NCBI GenBank assembly: GCA_945869825.1 | Contig: CAMBQF010000021.1 | Coordinates: 1-32,830, forward strand | DNA from: Chitinophaga pinensis | Lineage (GTDB): Bacteria > Bacteroidota > Bacteroidia > CAMBQF01 | Reading direction: 5' to 3' | Length of the DNA: 32,830 nt | Translations under genes and position numbers: made by a program | The notes under the pieces: generated by a model | Seen by the model: only the letters and a program-made list of their open reading frames with translations | Database searches by the model: none | What the model was told of the DNA's origin: nothing | Shown: in pieces, positions 31,483 through 32,830 of the stretch | Numbering within the stretch: the stretch's first letter is position 1 | Layout of the letters: each line of letters opens with the position of its first letter

Positions 31483-32202
31483 TTATTCGGGTGTGTTGGC
31501 CTCGTTGGCCTGCTTTAATACATCCCAACCTATGCCCACAATTTTCTGGTCGGTGCGGTCAAAGGTGAAGTTGTACACTTCTGATGCTTTATTTTGACGG
31601 TAAACCACGGCCCTTACGGCCATAACATCGCGGCCGGTAATTTCTGTATGGGTTTCTTCAAAACCTACCATTTTAATATCGGTAAGGTTGCCGTTGTTCA
31701 TTTTCTGGTCATCATCCATAATATAAACCTGCACCATATCATTGTGGTTTATAACGTCGGGCTTAAGCGCCGCCATAATAGCAGCGCTATCTACATTGGT
31801 AATATTGATGATAAAGTCTTTAGCCTTGGCATAATAGCTATCTACATTATTTAGTGTTTTAAGGCTGTAACGGTTGCTGTATACATAGCCCTTAATGCCC
31901 AGCTTAATAATAATGTTGTGGTAAGCAGTAGCTTTATCAAGGCCCAGCTTATTTACATAGTTGTAGGCTGTTTTTGACGATAGGTAAACAGGGTCTAATT
32001 CCGGCGACTCCATTTTGGGCTCTTTAAAGTATAGCACCAATGTGGGGTGTTCTGCTTTGTTTTCAAAAATGGTAGTATCGGCAACGGTAAACTCTGTTAC
32101 GCCTAAATCTTTAGCTATGGCTTCGGCAGCCTCTTTTTCATCGGCCAGGGTACACGCACTAAATAAAACTACTACTGCAAAAAATAGCAGGCTGTTCTTC
32201 AT
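31483..32202 (-). CDS. Putative lipoprotein, 239 aa
   Basis: The lipoprotein signal ends in FSAC with Cys17 (LLFFAVVVLFSAC). The mature part has an acidic, Ala-rich beginning (EKEAAEAIAKDLGV) and a C-terminal beta-rich half (VVYRQNKASEVYNFTFDRTDQKIVGIGWDVL) like NTF2- or DUF4864-type folds. No family is recognised. It is the third gene of the thioredoxin operon: its ATG lies three bases after the stop of the 80-aa gene, so co-translation is likely. A 103-base gap follows before the phosphate transporter. Confidence 0.76.
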   Translation of the reverse strand: MKNSLLFFAVVVLFSACTLADEKEAAEAIAKDLGVTEFTVADTTIFENKAEHPTLVLYFKEPKMESPELDPVYLSSKTAYNYVNKLGLDKATAYHNIIIKLGIKGYVYSNRYSLKTLNNVDSYYAKAKDFIINITNVDSAAIMAALKPDVINHNDMVQVYIMDDDQKMNNGNLTDIKMVGFEETHTEITGRDVMAVRAVVYRQNKASEVYNFTFDRTDQKIVGIGWDVLKQANEANTPE

Positions 32203-32205
32203 ATA

Positions 32206-32448
32206 TTAAGATATACTGTTACGTACCCTTTGGGCGTAGGCACGTATGGCTGTCATAGCCTCGGTGCCGTTGGTATCCATTTCGCCTTTTACCCAAACAG
32301 CGGCCAGCACATGGGTTAGTTTCTCGCCTTCGTCGTCGCCTTCAATTTCAATAGCCGGGGTTTGTTCTTCTAATATGGCAGCCTCGGCAGCAACCAACTC
32401 TTCTAAAGTATACTTGTCTACTATTTTTTTTATAACGGGAATTTTCAT
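32206..32448 (-). CDS. Small conserved protein, DUF6952-like, 80 aa
   Basis: A soluble 80-residue protein: KIPVIKKIVDKYTLEELVAAEAAILEEQ, then an acidic turn EGDDEGEKLT, HVLAAVWVKGEMDTNGTEAM and a basic end. It resembles a small family found beside thioredoxin genes in Bacteroidota that I associate with the DUF6952 label; I cannot check this. It sits between the thioredoxin (7-base gap) and the lipoprotein (3-base gap), so all three are one operon. A role in the redox unit is inferred from position only. Confidence 0.74.
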   Translation of the reverse strand: MKIPVIKKIVDKYTLEELVAAEAAILEEQTPAIEIEGDDEGEKLTHVLAAVWVKGEMDTNGTEAMTAIRAYAQRVRNSIS

Positions 32449-32455
32449 AGTGTGG

Positions 32456-32773
32456 TTACTTTATCTTGTTAATTAATTCAGTTACCACAGGCTCAAGCGA
32501 TGTAGCAGTGCCCGAAACCAGTTTTCCGTTTTCAAAAGTGGCAAAAAAGGGCAGATTATCTACATTGGCCAGTTTACGTGCTTCGGGGTTGGTTTCGGCA
32601 TTTACATCAATAAAGGTAACACCCTCAAAATCGGGGCTCTCGCTCATGCGGCGAAACTTTGGGGCAAACAACTTGCAGTTGCCGCACCAATCGGCAAAGT
32701 ATTTAACCACAACCTTCGGGTTGTTTTGTAGCAGGGTGTTGAAATCAGCGTCGGTAGAAAGGATAACGGCCAT
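32456..32773 (-). CDS. Thioredoxin-family protein with WCGNC active site
   Basis: 105 residues, the length of classical thioredoxin, without signal peptide. Active site DWCGNCK at about 29-35 where most thioredoxins have WCGPC. The cis-proline is in NLPFFATF (around 73-80), and the C-terminal helix is VTELINKIK. The Asn instead of Pro between the Cys should change the redox potential. It heads a three-gene operon with the 80-aa protein and the lipoprotein; a promoter box lies just upstream. Likely substrates are peroxiredoxins or small protein partners, not known here. Confidence 0.92.
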   Translation of the reverse strand: MAVILSTDADFNTLLQNNPKVVVKYFADWCGNCKLFAPKFRRMSESPDFEGVTFIDVNAETNPEARKLANVDNLPFFATFENGKLVSGTATSLEPVVTELINKIK

Positions 32774-32789
32774 TGTATTAATTTTTTTA

Positions 32790-32797
32790 CAAAGGTA
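32790..32797 (-). promoter_or_regulatory. Bacteroidota -7 promoter box (TACCTTTG) for the thioredoxin operon
   Basis: Exact TAnnTTTG match on the minus strand, 16 bases before the ATG at 32773. No -33 TTG at 19-21 bases in the remaining sequence. Confidence 0.55.
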
Positions 32798-32830
32798 TAT
32801 AATTAGCTAATTATGTAACAGTAACAAATA

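Overview
The window reads as chromosomal DNA of a Bacteroidota bacterium. The evidence is the gene set (alternative complex III fused to a cytochrome oxidase operon, a TonB-type receptor of the OMP_b-brl_3 kind, a DUF6029-like barrel, a futalosine menaquinone pathway), the repeated TAnnTTTG promoter boxes typical of the phylum, and the absence of strong Shine-Dalgarno sequences. Futalosine-type menaquinone genes point towards Chitinophagales or Cytophagales relatives rather than Flavobacteriaceae, but this is only an inference. No tRNA, rRNA, CRISPR array, IS element or prophage was seen, and no stretch above 300 bases lacks a gene.

Layout. 1-201: 3' end of miaA. 208-2779 (minus): a two-gene unit of a TPR/AAA+ ATPase and a TPR membrane protein. 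2916-4568 (plus): a signal-peptide barrel protein. 4596-7404 (minus): a small secreted protein, hldD (LPS heptose), mqnD and mqnB (menaquinone). 7490-10495 (minus): TonB-type receptor and a DoxX protein. 10733-11636 (plus): two tandem paralogous lipoproteins. 11711-15412 (minus): a conserved hypothetical, a porin, an EVE-domain protein, holA and a secreted cupin. 15492-16373 (plus): a UbiA-family prenyltransferase, probably MqnP. 16375-17295 (minus): a TIGR01777 epimerase.

The centrepiece is 17380-29281 (minus), a 12-kb respiratory operon actA-actB-actC-actD-actE-actF-(44-aa small ORF)-coxB-coxA. It ends in a clear hairpin terminator at 17341-17371. It encodes a menaquinol:cytochrome c oxidoreductase (ACIII) and the catalytic subunits of an A-type cytochrome c oxidase; no coxC/coxD-like subunit III or IV gene is adjacent. 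With mqnB, mqnD and the UbiA-family gene nearby, the window holds part of both the synthesis and the oxidation of menaquinone.

The right end holds a SPOR-domain protein (plus), a PiT phosphate transporter and a thioredoxin/small protein/lipoprotein operon (minus). A family of GC-rich intergenic double-hairpin repeats is scattered through 7425-13940. Several genes use TTG or GTG starts, and several promoter boxes lie so close to the start codon that leaderless mRNAs are likely.
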